Notes: a model not told the origin generated them from the sequence alone. DNA of 64,000 nucleotides from Bacteroidota bacterium (GCA_004322215.1 SCSM01000021.1:111843-175842), one strand, 5' to 3'; counted from the first letter of the stretch, positions 28,569-36,955 are shown. A program made the numbers and translations.

Positions 28569-29081
28569 ATGAATCTGAATTCCATAATAAGCAAACTACA
28601 AAGTATTTTCGGAGTTACCAAAAGTGAACTGGTTGTTGTGTTCTTTATTGTGGTTGGCTTGCTTGGAGGTGTTATTATTCAGAATTTATCGGGAGATAAA
28701 GAACAGGATAAACGAAGTGAAGAAATTGCTGATATAGTTTATCACTCACTTGACAGTCTCGCAGAAATTCAGCGTACAAGCTACATAGGAAGCGATATAA
28801 ATGACAGTTCATTTCAGGAATTAGCTACAGCAGACACCCTTGTTAAGAAAGATTTCTTCTCCTCACAAAAGAAAAAGGAATTTCCATCAGGTAAAATCAA
28901 TCTGAACACTGCATCAAAAGTTGAGTTGATGAAACTCCCCGGTGTCGGCGAAAAAACTGCAATAGCAATCCTCGAATACAGACAATCAACCAGATTCGCC
29001 AAACCAAGTGACATAATGAAAATAAAAGGAATAGGACCGAAGAAGTTTGAAAAAATGAAAGAATTTTTGGATGTGAGGTAA
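28569..29081 (+). CDS. ComEA-like helix-hairpin-helix DNA-binding protein
   Basis: A 170-residue membrane-anchored DNA-binding protein. A transmembrane helix (residues ~20-41, VVVFFIVVGLLGGVIIQNL) is followed by a variable linker and a tandem helix-hairpin-helix domain: INLNTASKVELMKLPGVGEKT and SDIMKIKGIGPKKFEKMKEF. ComEA proteins hold DNA at the cell surface during natural transformation. The C-terminal 23 bp (29046-29068) recur exactly at 30729, upstream of gcvT, where a second, truncated comEA tail can be read. Confidence 0.85.
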   Translation: MNLNSIISKLQSIFGVTKSELVVVFFIVVGLLGGVIIQNLSGDKEQDKRSEEIADIVYHSLDSLAEIQRTSYIGSDINDSSFQELATADTLVKKDFFSSQKKKEFPSGKINLNTASKVELMKLPGVGEKTAIAILEYRQSTRFAKPSDIMKIKGIGPKKFEKMKEFLDVR

Positions 29082-29223
29082 TGATACAGATGATAAAATA
29101 AAAAGTTTCACAAACAAAGTTCGGATGTGAGTGAAATATTATTGCTATTTTATTATTAACATCTTTTCAAAACAATAAACAATATTGTGATTTCGTATAT
29201 TGAAAGAAAAATAAGGAGTGATT

Positions 29224-29448
29224 ATGAATATTCCAATTCTTTATGAAAAAATACATGAGCAGGGATTCCCTGAAGGATATTATTATGCTCATATCCCAAC
29301 ACTAAACCTAACTACTCACGGTTTGGGAATAGAAGGAGCGAAATCTGCTGCAGGTGATTTAATTAAACTCTGGCTTGATGAAAAAACCGCAAATAATGAA
29401 CCGGTCAATTTAAACAAAGAATATTTATTTTCAACCATCGAAATGTAA
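29224..29448 (+). CDS. hicB: HicB-family antitoxin
   Basis: A 74-residue HicB-like protein: IPILYEKIHEQGFPEGYYYAHIP, then LTTHGLGIEGAKSAAGDLIKLWL, the partial RNase-H-like fold of HicB antitoxins. ATG 29224 is chosen because AAGGAG lies six bases upstream; a GTG two codons earlier falls inside that spacer. It is followed without a gap by a HicA-like toxin gene that is frameshifted, so this may be an orphan antitoxin. Confidence 0.75.
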   Translation: MNIPILYEKIHEQGFPEGYYYAHIPTLNLTTHGLGIEGAKSAAGDLIKLWLDEKTANNEPVNLNKEYLFSTIEM

Positions 29449-29654
29449 ATGCCATGCAAAGCCAGTGAAATCTTAGCAAAACTATTCAGAGCAGGATTTA
29501 TTATCCGAAGACAAAGCGGTTCCCATATTGTTCTTAGGCATGAAGATGGCAGACAAACTTATATTTCAAGGATACAAAAGATGTACCAACCGGTACATTA
29601 AATGCTATTTTGAAGCAGACAAAACTCACAAAAGAAGAATTTGATGAATTATGA
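29449..29654 (+). pseudogene. hicA: HicA-family toxin, frameshifted
   Basis: The ATG directly follows the hicB stop. The product begins [20 protein letters not shown] and continues [20 protein letters not shown], a good HicA dsRNA-binding-like fold with the catalytic-type His in GSH. The frame then breaks near 29571 and stops at 29601. In the next frame the missing end is intact: [20 protein letters not shown] and EFDEL to 29654. Restoring one base (for example CAT for AT after AGG) would repair the gene. As read, the toxin is truncated before its C-terminal helix. Confidence 0.78.
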
Positions 29655-29675
29655 TAATGACATTTGATATTCTAA

Positions 29676-30491
29676 TCAAAACTTATAACTAACTACTACC
29701 CTATCAATACCATAGTTAAAACTAACACCATCATCTTTATTTCCGATTCTGTGTAAATATGGAATTAAGTAGCCTGATGCACTACCAACTAAAGCACCGA
29801 CAATTACATCAGTCGGAAAATGCATTCCTGATTCTATTCTCATTATTCCGATTCCCGAAGCAAGCAGTAGTGATGCACCCCAAATGTATGGTTTGTAATC
29901 CGAATCGGGGTAATAATCGCTGTATACAACAGATAAAAACACAGCAGAAGAAAATGCAATGCTTGTATGTCCTGAGAAGAAGGATTTTTTTACATCAGCA
30001 TTTAATTTCCAAACTGTAGGGACTTCATCATTATAAGCATAAGGTCTGATGCGTTGTGTAGTCCCTTTTGCGAGATAAGATAAAAATCCTGAAAACATAA
30101 TTGTCTCACTGTACATCACTCCGATTGTGAACCAGTCTTCCCCCATATTTTCTGAAAAAACAAAAAGTAATGGAGAGACAATAGCTGTTCCCAAAACATA
30201 ATCACTCAATTTCGAAATATTTTCTGAATATTTATCAGTGGCAAATCTGTCAAATCCATTAATATCGTTTCTATTCAGATTATTGAATTCATCTATTGTC
30301 AGTGGTTTGACGTTGCCATCGAGAATCAATGAAATTGCACCGGTTCCAATGCCTGTCCCAAGAATAATTCCATCCTGAGTCCAGTCTAATTTGTAAGGTG
30401 ATTCACAATTAGCGGAGATATATTGAAAGAGCATCAACCATATAACTGTTAATACAATTTTATTTGTAAATTTATTGAATTTTATTTCCAT
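29676..30491 (-). CDS. PAP2-family membrane phosphatase
   Basis: A 271-residue PAP2 superfamily protein. The three catalytic motifs are present: KGTTQRIRP (142-150), FFSGH (171-175, His175) and RIESGMHFPTD (218-228, His224 and Asp228). Several hydrophobic helices and an N-terminal signal/anchor (KIVLTVIWLMLFQYISANC) place it in the inner membrane or periplasm. Relatives dephosphorylate phosphatidate, undecaprenyl pyrophosphate or lipid A; the substrate cannot be told. It lies in the decay zone between two comEA tails. Confidence 0.87.
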   Translation of the reverse strand: MEIKFNKFTNKIVLTVIWLMLFQYISANCESPYKLDWTQDGIILGTGIGTGAISLILDGNVKPLTIDEFNNLNRNDINGFDRFATDKYSENISKLSDYVLGTAIVSPLLFVFSENMGEDWFTIGVMYSETIMFSGFLSYLAKGTTQRIRPYAYNDEVPTVWKLNADVKKSFFSGHTSIAFSSAVFLSVVYSDYYPDSDYKPYIWGASLLLASGIGIMRIESGMHFPTDVIVGALVGSASGYLIPYLHRIGNKDDGVSFNYGIDRVVVSYKF

Positions 30492-30524
30492 ATTATTAAT
30501 AAATTTTTTTTTTAACTTTTTAAT

Positions 30525-30654
30525 GAATAGCCACTATTTTTTAAATAGTGGAACTTATCAAAACCGACCACAGACTTTAGTCACTTATTTTAAGTGGATA
30601 AATCCCATATCGGTACAGACATACATATCCACGACTTAAAAGTCGTGGCTATTC
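30525..30654. mobile_element. 130-bp hairpin-ended MITE/REP-like element
   Basis: Ten-base terminal inverted repeats, GAATAGCCAC (30525-30534) and GTGGCTATTC (30645-30654). Each end forms a perfect hairpin: CCACTATTT-TTT-AAATAGTGG (30531-30551) on the left and CCACGACTT-AA-AAGTCGTGG (30629-30648) on the right. A smaller internal hairpin, CACTT-ATTTT-AAGTG, lies at 30582-30596. No ORF is inside. Subterminal hairpins recall IS200/IS605-type ends and REP sequences mobilised by TnpA-REP enzymes. A degenerate copy is at 15229. Confidence 0.7.
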
Positions 30655-30728
30655 AAAATCATTTTTTCATTTTAACCTTCATTAAAAAACGAATGCAATA
30701 CCAAATTACCAATAATTATTATTCAAAA

Positions 30729-30764
30729 TTTGAAAAAATGAAAGAATTTTTAGAAGTTAAGAAG
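30729..30764 (+). pseudogene. Fragment of a second comEA 3' end
   Basis: The sequence reads KFEKMKEFLEVK, close to the comEA C terminus KKFEKMKEFLDVR at 29042-29078. The first 23 bases are identical to 29046-29068; the rest has diverged. The frame continues to about 30812 without other recognisable similarity. It is a leftover from a duplicated or rearranged comEA gene just upstream of gcvT. Confidence 0.6.
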
Positions 30765-30792
30765 TTTATTTTGACAAATTTGAAGGAAAAAG

Positions 30793-31878
30793 ATGAAGTA
30801 CACAATTTTTAATGCGATTCATAAAGAACTTGGTGCCAAGATGGTGGAATTTGCGGGCTATGAAATGCCTATTCAGTATCCAAAGGGAATTATTCACGAA
30901 CATAATGTAGTAAGGCAAAAGGTAGGAGTGTTTGATGTTTCACATATGGGTGAATTTGAGATAAAAGGTAAGGATGCACTTGCGTTTGTTCAGAAAATCA
31001 CAGTGAATGATGCATCCAAGCTGACCCCGGGAAAGGTTCAGTATTCTGCATTCAGTCTGCCTGATGGAGGCATTGTTGATGATTTGCTCGTTTATTGCAT
31101 GGGTGACTGGTTTATGCTGGTTGTCAACGGAGCGAATATTGACAAGGATTTTGCCTGGTGCCAAAAAAATACTGAGGGATTTGATGTTGAATTGAATAAT
31201 GTAACAGATGATATAAACCTGCTTGCCGTGCAGGGACCGAAATCATTAGACACAATTCAAAAAATCACGGGAGTTAATTTATCCGATATTGAATATTACA
31301 ACTTCAGGCACGGTGCCCCTGCCGGAGTTGAAATGATTATCTCACGAACAGGATACACTGGTGAATTAGGATTTGAACTTTATTTCAAAGGCGATTTCGC
31401 AACAGCAAAGCACGTTTGGGATGAAATATTCAAAACAGGTGCTGAGTTTGGAATCGAGCCGGTGGGATTAGCTGCACGCGATACATTGAGATTAGAAAAG
31501 GGTTATTGCCTTTATGGAAATGATATTGATGAAACAACTAATACAATCGAAGCGGGATTGGGCTGGATAACAAAAGTCAATAAAGGTGATTTCAACGGAA
31601 AAGAAGTAATTGTCAGAACAAAAGAAGAAGGACCAAAGAGAAAACTTGTTGGCTTCATCGTTGAAGTTGAAAAATTCATTCCGAGACATAATTACAGGAT
31701 TTTTGCAAACGGGAAAGAAATTGGACATGTAACAAGCGGAAACATATCTCCTGTCCTTAATAAACCAATAGGAATGGGATACGCCGCAACAGAATTTTCC
31801 CAACCCGGAAGTAAAATTGAAATTGAAGCAAGAGGCAAAACATTTCCTGCCGAAGTTATAAAACTACCGTTCCTATGA
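30793..31878 (+). CDS. gcvT: Aminomethyltransferase (glycine cleavage T protein)
   Basis: GcvT, 361 residues, transfers the methylene group from lipoyl-bound aminomethyl to tetrahydrofolate in the glycine cleavage system. Visible: EFAGYEMP-like VEFAGYEMPIQYPKGI, VGVFDVSHMGEFEIKG, the folate-site ISRTGYTGELGFEL, GLAARDTLRLEKGYCLYGNDID and the C-terminal GHVTSGNISPVL. Length is normal. AAGGAAAAAG precedes the ATG. No gcvH or gcvP is adjacent and no glycine riboswitch is seen upstream. Confidence 0.97.
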   Translation: MKYTIFNAIHKELGAKMVEFAGYEMPIQYPKGIIHEHNVVRQKVGVFDVSHMGEFEIKGKDALAFVQKITVNDASKLTPGKVQYSAFSLPDGGIVDDLLVYCMGDWFMLVVNGANIDKDFAWCQKNTEGFDVELNNVTDDINLLAVQGPKSLDTIQKITGVNLSDIEYYNFRHGAPAGVEMIISRTGYTGELGFELYFKGDFATAKHVWDEIFKTGAEFGIEPVGLAARDTLRLEKGYCLYGNDIDETTNTIEAGLGWITKVNKGDFNGKEVIVRTKEEGPKRKLVGFIVEVEKFIPRHNYRIFANGKEIGHVTSGNISPVLNKPIGMGYAATEFSQPGSKIEIEARGKTFPAEVIKLPFL

Positions 31879-31888
31879 GAATAAAAAT

Positions 31889-32695
31889 ATGTCTGAAACA
31901 TATAACTGGAATCCAGAACTATATAAACAAAGCTCATCTGAACAAATACGATGGGCTTTGGAGCTTTTATCCAAATTGAAACTTAAGGGAAATGAACATC
32001 TTCTCGATATTGGATGTGGAGACGGTAAAGTAACTGCAAAGATTGCAGAAATGCTCTCTACCGGAATCGTGGTAGGAATTGACAGTTCCCGAGAGATGAT
32101 TGACTATGCAAGAAAATCATTTCCTGAAAGAGAATATCATAATCTTACATTTCAGGTTTTGAGTGCCGATTCTAATACATTTCAAAATGAATTCGATTGT
32201 GTGTTTTCCAATGCGGCACTTCATTGGGTGAAAGACCAAAAAGCTGTATGGATGGGCATTGCACAATGTCTGAAATCTGGTGGTAGAGCATTAATTCAAA
32301 TGGCAGGAAAAGGGAATGCCCAACTAATGTTTGATGTATTAAATGATTTTACTAAACAGGACAAATGGTTGCGATATTTTTCCGATTTGATTATGCCATA
32401 TAATTTTTTCGGGATTGAAGAGTATAGAAAATTTATAGAAACTTCAGGAATGAATATTCAAAGGATAGAATTAATCCCAAAAGACATGCTCCACAATGGA
32501 ATAGAAGGTGTTAAAGGATGGATTAAAAGCGTGTGGCTGCCTTACACCGAACGAGTACCAGAAGATTTTAAAAAAGATTTTATAGAATCATTAGCTGAAG
32601 AATATATTAAAGTAAATCCTCCGGATAAAAATGGATTTGTTCATTCTGTAATGTTGCGGCTTGAAGTTGAAGCGGTGAAACCGTGTAAGAGATGA
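31889..32695 (+). CDS. SAM-dependent methyltransferase (trans-aconitate methyltransferase-like)
   Basis: A 268-residue class I methyltransferase. The SAM loop is LLDIGCGDGKVTA (residues 38-50), followed by the acidic motif VVGIDSSREMI and the post-loop FDCVFSNAALHWVKDQKAVW, which is typical of the Tam/BioC/ubiE-like group. The N terminus YNWNPELYKQSSSEQIRWALELL also resembles trans-aconitate 2-methyltransferases. The substrate is not certain. It begins 10 bp after gcvT and is probably in the same transcript. Confidence 0.82.
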   Translation: MSETYNWNPELYKQSSSEQIRWALELLSKLKLKGNEHLLDIGCGDGKVTAKIAEMLSTGIVVGIDSSREMIDYARKSFPEREYHNLTFQVLSADSNTFQNEFDCVFSNAALHWVKDQKAVWMGIAQCLKSGGRALIQMAGKGNAQLMFDVLNDFTKQDKWLRYFSDLIMPYNFFGIEEYRKFIETSGMNIQRIELIPKDMLHNGIEGVKGWIKSVWLPYTERVPEDFKKDFIESLAEEYIKVNPPDKNGFVHSVMLRLEVEAVKPCKR

Positions 32696-32740
32696 CATTT
32701 TTTATTAAATTGAATATATAAAATTTGAGAAAATTGAAAA

Positions 32741-33067
32741 TTGAATGAAGATACCCCACATAAGGAAAAGAAAAGAATCAGCCGTTGGAAATTATTCGGC
32801 TTGATTTTATTTTCTGCTATTCTTATGGTACTTTATGTAAGCAATGTTCTTTATGTTGATTCTGAGCTTGAGGAAATTCAGTCATTGAAGAAGATATACA
32901 ATAGTTATCGTAACGGTAATGAATTGCTGAAAACGGACATTATCAAGCTTGAATCTGCAGAAAGAATAATTCCACTCGCAGAAAAAGAGTTGGGTATGAT
33001 GAAATCCGATAAACCGCCAAGTGTTTTGCAATTGGATGTTCCTAACAATGAAAAGAAGGATGAGTAA
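32741..33067 (+). CDS. FtsL/FtsB-like small divisome protein
   Basis: A 108-residue bitopic membrane protein: a basic N terminus (KEKKRISRWK), one transmembrane helix (LFGLILFSAILMVLYVSNVLY, ~18-38), a coiled coil (ELEEIQSLKKIYNSYRNGNELLKTDIIKLES) and the AERIIPLAEKELGMM motif typical of FtsL, which helps recruit the septal peptidoglycan synthase. The only usable start is TTG 32741, because a TGA sits two codons upstream; this start lies at the edge of an AAAATTG heptamer pair. No mraW/ftsI neighbours are present, unusual for ftsL. Confidence 0.6.
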   Translation: MNEDTPHKEKKRISRWKLFGLILFSAILMVLYVSNVLYVDSELEEIQSLKKIYNSYRNGNELLKTDIIKLESAERIIPLAEKELGMMKSDKPPSVLQLDVPNNEKKDE

Positions 33068-33072
33068 ATTTT

Positions 33073-34023
33073 ATGTATTTTGAAGTATCAGGTATCAGTG
33101 TTAGTCCATTTATCCCCCCCTTAGTAGCATTTATTATTTCATTTTTTACCTCTATGGGTGGTGTGTCCGGCGCCTTTTTAATTCTTCCTTTCCAGGTTAG
33201 CGTTCTCGGATTTACAAGTCCTGCGGTCAGTTCGACAAATCAGTTATACAATATCGTAGCCATCCCAAGTGGGGTATATCGTTATATCAAGGAAGGCAGG
33301 ATGGTATGGCCACTTACCTGGATTGTTATATTCGGGACATTGCCGGGTGTATTCATAGGTGCTATACTAAGAATCAACTATCTTCCAAATCCAACTCACT
33401 TTAAGATTTTTGCAGGTTTTCTACTACTATATATTGGAATAAAAGTTGTTCTTGAAGTGATCAAAAAGAAGAAAAATAACGGAATACAATCATCCGAAGA
33501 TAAATTCCAGGAGATGATGAAGAATTATAAAAACAATGCATCACAAGAAAATAAAATAAAACTTCCGAGAGTGTCAGTAAGGAAATTTAATTTCAGCCAT
33601 CTGATTTATGATTTCTATGGTGAGACTTATGATGTGTCATCATATAAAATCCTGATTGTAAGTTTCATAGTCGGTATAGTCGGTGGTGCTTACGGAATAG
33701 GTGGCGGAGCAATTATGGCACCTATATTTGTTGCCTTCTTCAGATTACCGGTTTATACGGTTGCAGGTGCGGCATTGATGGGGACTTTCATTACATCAAT
33801 TGCCGGTGTTATTTACTATCAGATATTATCAAATTTCTATCCTGGTTTATCCGTTGCACCGGATTGGCTGCTGGGGTTTCTTTTCGGTATAGGGGGATTT
33901 GCAGGTATGTACTGCGGAGCAAGATTGCAAAAATATATGCCTCCAAAAATCATCAAGTGGATACTCGGTATTTCTATTACCGCTCTGGCTCTAAATTATA
34001 TCAGACTTATTTTTGAATTATAA
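33073..34023 (+). CDS. TauE/SafE family sulfite/anion exporter
   Basis: A 316-residue inner-membrane protein of the TauE/SafE (DUF81) family, with two homologous halves each carrying a glycine-rich helix: SMGGVSGAFLILPFQ in the first and GIVGGAYGIGGGAIMAPIF in the second, and GVFIGAILR / GGFAGMYCGARLQ repeated motifs. A cytoplasmic loop of about 60 charged residues joins the halves. Members export sulfite, sulfoacetate or related anions; the substrate is not evident. It starts 5 bp after the ftsL-like gene and 15 bp before the cupin gene. Confidence 0.88.
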   Translation: MYFEVSGISVSPFIPPLVAFIISFFTSMGGVSGAFLILPFQVSVLGFTSPAVSSTNQLYNIVAIPSGVYRYIKEGRMVWPLTWIVIFGTLPGVFIGAILRINYLPNPTHFKIFAGFLLLYIGIKVVLEVIKKKKNNGIQSSEDKFQEMMKNYKNNASQENKIKLPRVSVRKFNFSHLIYDFYGETYDVSSYKILIVSFIVGIVGGAYGIGGGAIMAPIFVAFFRLPVYTVAGAALMGTFITSIAGVIYYQILSNFYPGLSVAPDWLLGFLFGIGGFAGMYCGARLQKYMPPKIIKWILGISITALALNYIRLIFEL

Positions 34024-34038
34024 AGGAATAATTTATAT

Positions 34039-34410
34039 ATGAATTCACAAACTAAATACAATATAAATCTCGAAGCAAAATACAATCATCTCGAAACGAT
34101 TGATGTCAATTCAATCGTAGATGCAAATAAAGAGAAATGGTTCAACCAGACTCTCACACAAGTGAATAATTCTCTCGTACGGCTTGGAATACTCGAAGGC
34201 GAGTTCCATTGGCACAAACATGATAACGATGATGAATTCTTTTTTGTTCTCGAAGGTAGATTATTCATAGACCTCGAGGACAGAACTATTGAATTGAATC
34301 CGAATCAAGGTGTTACAATCCCCAAAAGAGTTATGCATAAACCAAGAGCTTTGCAAAAAGCTGTCGTACTGATGGTTGAAACCGTTGATATTATCCCGGT
34401 TGGTGATTGA
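34039..34410 (+). CDS. Cupin-domain protein
   Basis: A 123-residue single-domain cupin. The metal-binding cupin motif 1 is GEFHWHKHDNDDEFFFVLEGRL (read in two parts: FHWHKHDNDDEFFFV and LEGRL) and motif 2 is IPKRVMHKPRAL, giving the usual two His, Glu and a final His. Function cannot be predicted beyond small-molecule binding or metal-dependent chemistry. Likely co-transcribed with the TauE gene. Confidence 0.88.
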   Translation: MNSQTKYNINLEAKYNHLETIDVNSIVDANKEKWFNQTLTQVNNSLVRLGILEGEFHWHKHDNDDEFFFVLEGRLFIDLEDRTIELNPNQGVTIPKRVMHKPRALQKAVVLMVETVDIIPVGD

Positions 34411-34492
34411 ATAAAAATAATGTAAAATTATTTTGATTAATTAATAATATTAGTTATATTAGCATTGTTAATAATATTAATAGTGTTAATTT

Positions 34493-35092
34493 ATGGGAAT
34501 TATTATGACAAGAAACGAGATTCAGGATGTAAGAATGAGGAAGTATTTTATAGATGCCGCAAAGGAATTGATTAAGGGAGAAGGTGTTGTTGTTGTTAGC
34601 ACCAGAAACGTAGCTGAAAGGTCCGGGTATTCTTATGCTACGATATATAATTACTTTAAAGATGTAAGAGACTTGATTTTTGCTTGTATCGAGGATTTCC
34701 AGCAGGAATGTATAGATTATATAGATGAACAAACAAAAGGAATTAAAAACAGCAGGAAAAAGATAATATCAATAACAAATGCATATATTAAATTTTTCTG
34801 CATGTATCCAGGCATATTTGAACTTTTCTTTCTCGAGAAACCAAAAGTTATTTCTACAAGAAAATCAAGCATAGAAAGTATTTATACTTTTTTTGACGAA
34901 ATATTGGAGGATAATTTGGTATCGTTTACAAATGATATGAAATTAAATCCCAAAGAAGTCGAAATAATAAGCCAAACATTCAAACTTGCAGTTCATGGCG
35001 AGCTGTTATTCTTCATGAACAGGCGTAATAACGAAACTCTTGAATCAATCATTAAAAGAATAGACGATATTTTTAATTTCTTAATTAAATAG
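34493..35092 (+). CDS. TetR/AcrR-family transcriptional regulator
   Basis: A 199-residue regulator. The N-terminal helix-turn-helix reads VVVVSTRNVAERSGYSYATIYNYFKDVRDLIFACIEDF, the standard TetR form (shown here in part: NVAERSGYSYATIYNYF). The C-terminal ligand domain is variable. ATG 34493 is taken; ATG 34505 is possible. The upstream region holds AT-rich TTAATAATATTAATA repeats that could be an operator. The gene ends inside the convergent mobA gene (8-bp overlap). The regulated gene is unknown. Confidence 0.85.
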   Translation: MGIIMTRNEIQDVRMRKYFIDAAKELIKGEGVVVVSTRNVAERSGYSYATIYNYFKDVRDLIFACIEDFQQECIDYIDEQTKGIKNSRKKIISITNAYIKFFCMYPGIFELFFLEKPKVISTRKSSIESIYTFFDEILEDNLVSFTNDMKLNPKEVEIISQTFKLAVHGELLFFMNRRNNETLESIIKRIDDIFNFLIK

Positions 35093-35714
35093 ATAATATT
35101 TTCAGGGCATTTTCATAATCTTCATAATTATTCATATTGAAAAATGTTCCATTTTTATAACTGGGATATATATTTTCAATATCAATAATTTTTGCATTCA
35201 CACATTCAATAAGACTCAGAACCCTGCATTTTCTTTTTTCTTGTTCGTTGTTTCTTGTTTCTTCTTCGGAAGATGCATCTATGAATTTTTCTATTTGTGG
35301 TAGCAATTTTTTTCTGTAAAAACCGCATAATTGTTGAATGAATCCATCAGCACGGGTAATGACGGCATCATAATCTTGCCTATTATTAAGGATGAATTCA
35401 ATAACATCAATTGTGATAAATGGAAGGTCACAGGATATGACAAAATTCAATTCATTACCGGAATGAGTTAATCCACTGTGAATACCACCCAAGGGTCCTA
35501 TTCCCTTTACAATATCTTCATTGCACTTTAATCCGAGAAATTCATATTTATCCGTTTCATTTGTAATAATAATAACATCTTTGAAAATAGATTTCATTAA
35601 ATCAGAAATATGTTCAATCACAAACCGATTGTTTAATTTGAGAAAGGATTTATCCTTACCCATCCTTGTACTTTTACCACCTGAGAGAATTATCCCTGTT
35701 ATATCATTATACAT
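35085..35714 (-). CDS. mobA: Molybdenum cofactor guanylyltransferase
   Basis: MobA, 209 residues, attaches GMP to molybdopterin. The nucleotidyltransferase loop IILSGGKSTRMGKDKSFLKL is at residues 8-27; ISCDLPFI provides the metal-binding Asp; GIGPLGGIHSGL is also typical. The coding sequence has a low-complexity insertion around SSEEETRNNEQEKRKC. It overlaps moeA by 16 bases and is the last gene of the cofactor operon. Confidence 0.92.
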   Translation of the reverse strand: MYNDITGIILSGGKSTRMGKDKSFLKLNNRFVIEHISDLMKSIFKDVIIITNETDKYEFLGLKCNEDIVKGIGPLGGIHSGLTHSGNELNFVISCDLPFITIDVIEFILNNRQDYDAVITRADGFIQQLCGFYRKKLLPQIEKFIDASSEEETRNNEQEKRKCRVLSLIECVNAKIIDIENIYPSYKNGTFFNMNNYEDYENALKILSI

Positions 35715-36955
35715 TCTACAATTTCCCCTGCGAATAATTTATATTTTTCCTCTTCAAAAACAATAAGACAGTTCGCATTACTTAAGCTTGACATATCGCC
35801 TGAGGATTGAGTTCCACCACCTGCATCTCTTACAGTATAAAGTTGAGTGTTGAATGTTGAGTGTTGAGTGTTAAGTGTTGAGTTATTAAAATTAGAAGTC
35901 CCCCTGACGAAGGTTTTTCTGTCATCTTTTTTTATTAAATCATTCTCAAGTTTTGCGAAGAATTTCTTTTGAGGAGTCTGATTATACATTTCGATAATAA
36001 ACGGCTTAATAAACATTGTAAAACTGATAAAAGCAGAAACGGGGTTGCCGGGTAAACCAAAATATAAAATACTCCTTCCTGAATTTTTGTAAAGGCAAAA
36101 TAAAAGGGGTTTACCGGGTTTTACATTTACTTTCCAGAATATTTTTTCAAAGCCACAATCTTCAATTACATCTTTCAGAAAATCATATTTCCCGACAGAA
36201 ACACCACCTGTTGTAATCAGGATATCAATGCCATATTCAACTGCTTTATTAATAGTATCTTTTATTTGAATTTCATCATCTCTTACAGTTCCAAAATTTA
36301 CCGGTGACATTTCTAATTCCTGAATTAATGTACTCAATGTATATAAATTCGATGAACGAATTTGGTCTGTCACAGGAATTGAATTTATATCAATCAACTC
36401 ATTCCCAGTAGCAAAAAATCCAATTTTTAATGGTTCAATTACTTTTATTTTATTATATCCGTAAGAAGCTATCAATGGTATATTGTTTGTTTTTATCAAT
36501 GTATCGGAAGGAATCGCAATTGCACCTTTTTTTTTATCTTCTCCCTTAAAACGAACATCACTCCCCTTTTTTAAAATAATCCCTTCTTTTAATTTAATTC
36601 TGTCAGATTCAATGACTACATTTTCAACTGGTATTACAGTATCAGCACCTGTGGGAAGTTTTGCACCCGTCATTATCGAAACAGCTAAGCAACCCCTAAT
36701 CTCAATATCGTTAAATTTACCAGCCGAAATTTCACCAATTACATCCCATTCTCTAATATTCTCATTAAATTTTACAGCATAGCCATCCATCTGGGAATTA
36801 TCGAATGACGGCATATCAATATCGGATATGATGTCTTCAGCAAGTAAGCATCCAACTGAATCGAGAATATCAACTTCCCTGATAGCCGGCTTGATAAATT
36901 TGAAATGCTCTTTTATTATTTCACACGCATCTTCATAAGTAAGAATTTTACTCAT
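35699..36955 (-). CDS. moeA: Molybdopterin molybdenumtransferase MoeA
   Basis: MoeA, 418 residues, inserts molybdate into adenylylated molybdopterin. Conserved stretches: DIDMPSFDNSQMDGYAVKF, AVSIMTGAKLPTGADTVIPVE, ITTGGVSVGKYDFLKDVIED and FGLPGNPVSAFISF. All four domains are present. Near the C terminus, domain IV carries the peptide NSTLNTQHSTFNTQL, encoded by six tandem 7-bp units (35842-35883). This looks like an in-frame insertion of spacer-type DNA. The gene overlaps the MOSC gene by 8 bases and mobA by 16. Confidence 0.94.
   Translation of the reverse strand: MSKILTYEDACEIIKEHFKFIKPAIREVDILDSVGCLLAEDIISDIDMPSFDNSQMDGYAVKFNENIREWDVIGEISAGKFNDIEIRGCLAVSIMTGAKLPTGADTVIPVENVVIESDRIKLKEGIILKKGSDVRFKGEDKKKGAIAIPSDTLIKTNNIPLIASYGYNKIKVIEPLKIGFFATGNELIDINSIPVTDQIRSSNLYTLSTLIQELEMSPVNFGTVRDDEIQIKDTINKAVEYGIDILITTGGVSVGKYDFLKDVIEDCGFEKIFWKVNVKPGKPLLFCLYKNSGRSILYFGLPGNPVSAFISFTMFIKPFIIEMYNQTPQKKFFAKLENDLIKKDDRKTFVRGTSNFNNSTLNTQHSTFNTQLYTVRDAGGGTQSSGDMSSLSNANCLIVFEEEKYKLFAGEIVECIMI
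35842..35883. repeat. Six tandem 7-bp repeats inside moeA
   Basis: Plus-strand units: GTTGAGT, GTTGAAT, GTTGAGT, GTTGAGT, GTTAAGT, GTTGAGT. The 42 bp equal 14 codons, so moeA stays in frame, but gain or loss of one or two units would shift the frame. The same unit, in the other orientation, occurs at 37883-37896 between moaC and moaA. Confidence 0.85.

Noticed and set aside
30655..30792. Glycine riboswitch before gcvT
   Set aside because: No conserved aptamer core is visible; the region is the MITE flank and a comEA tail.
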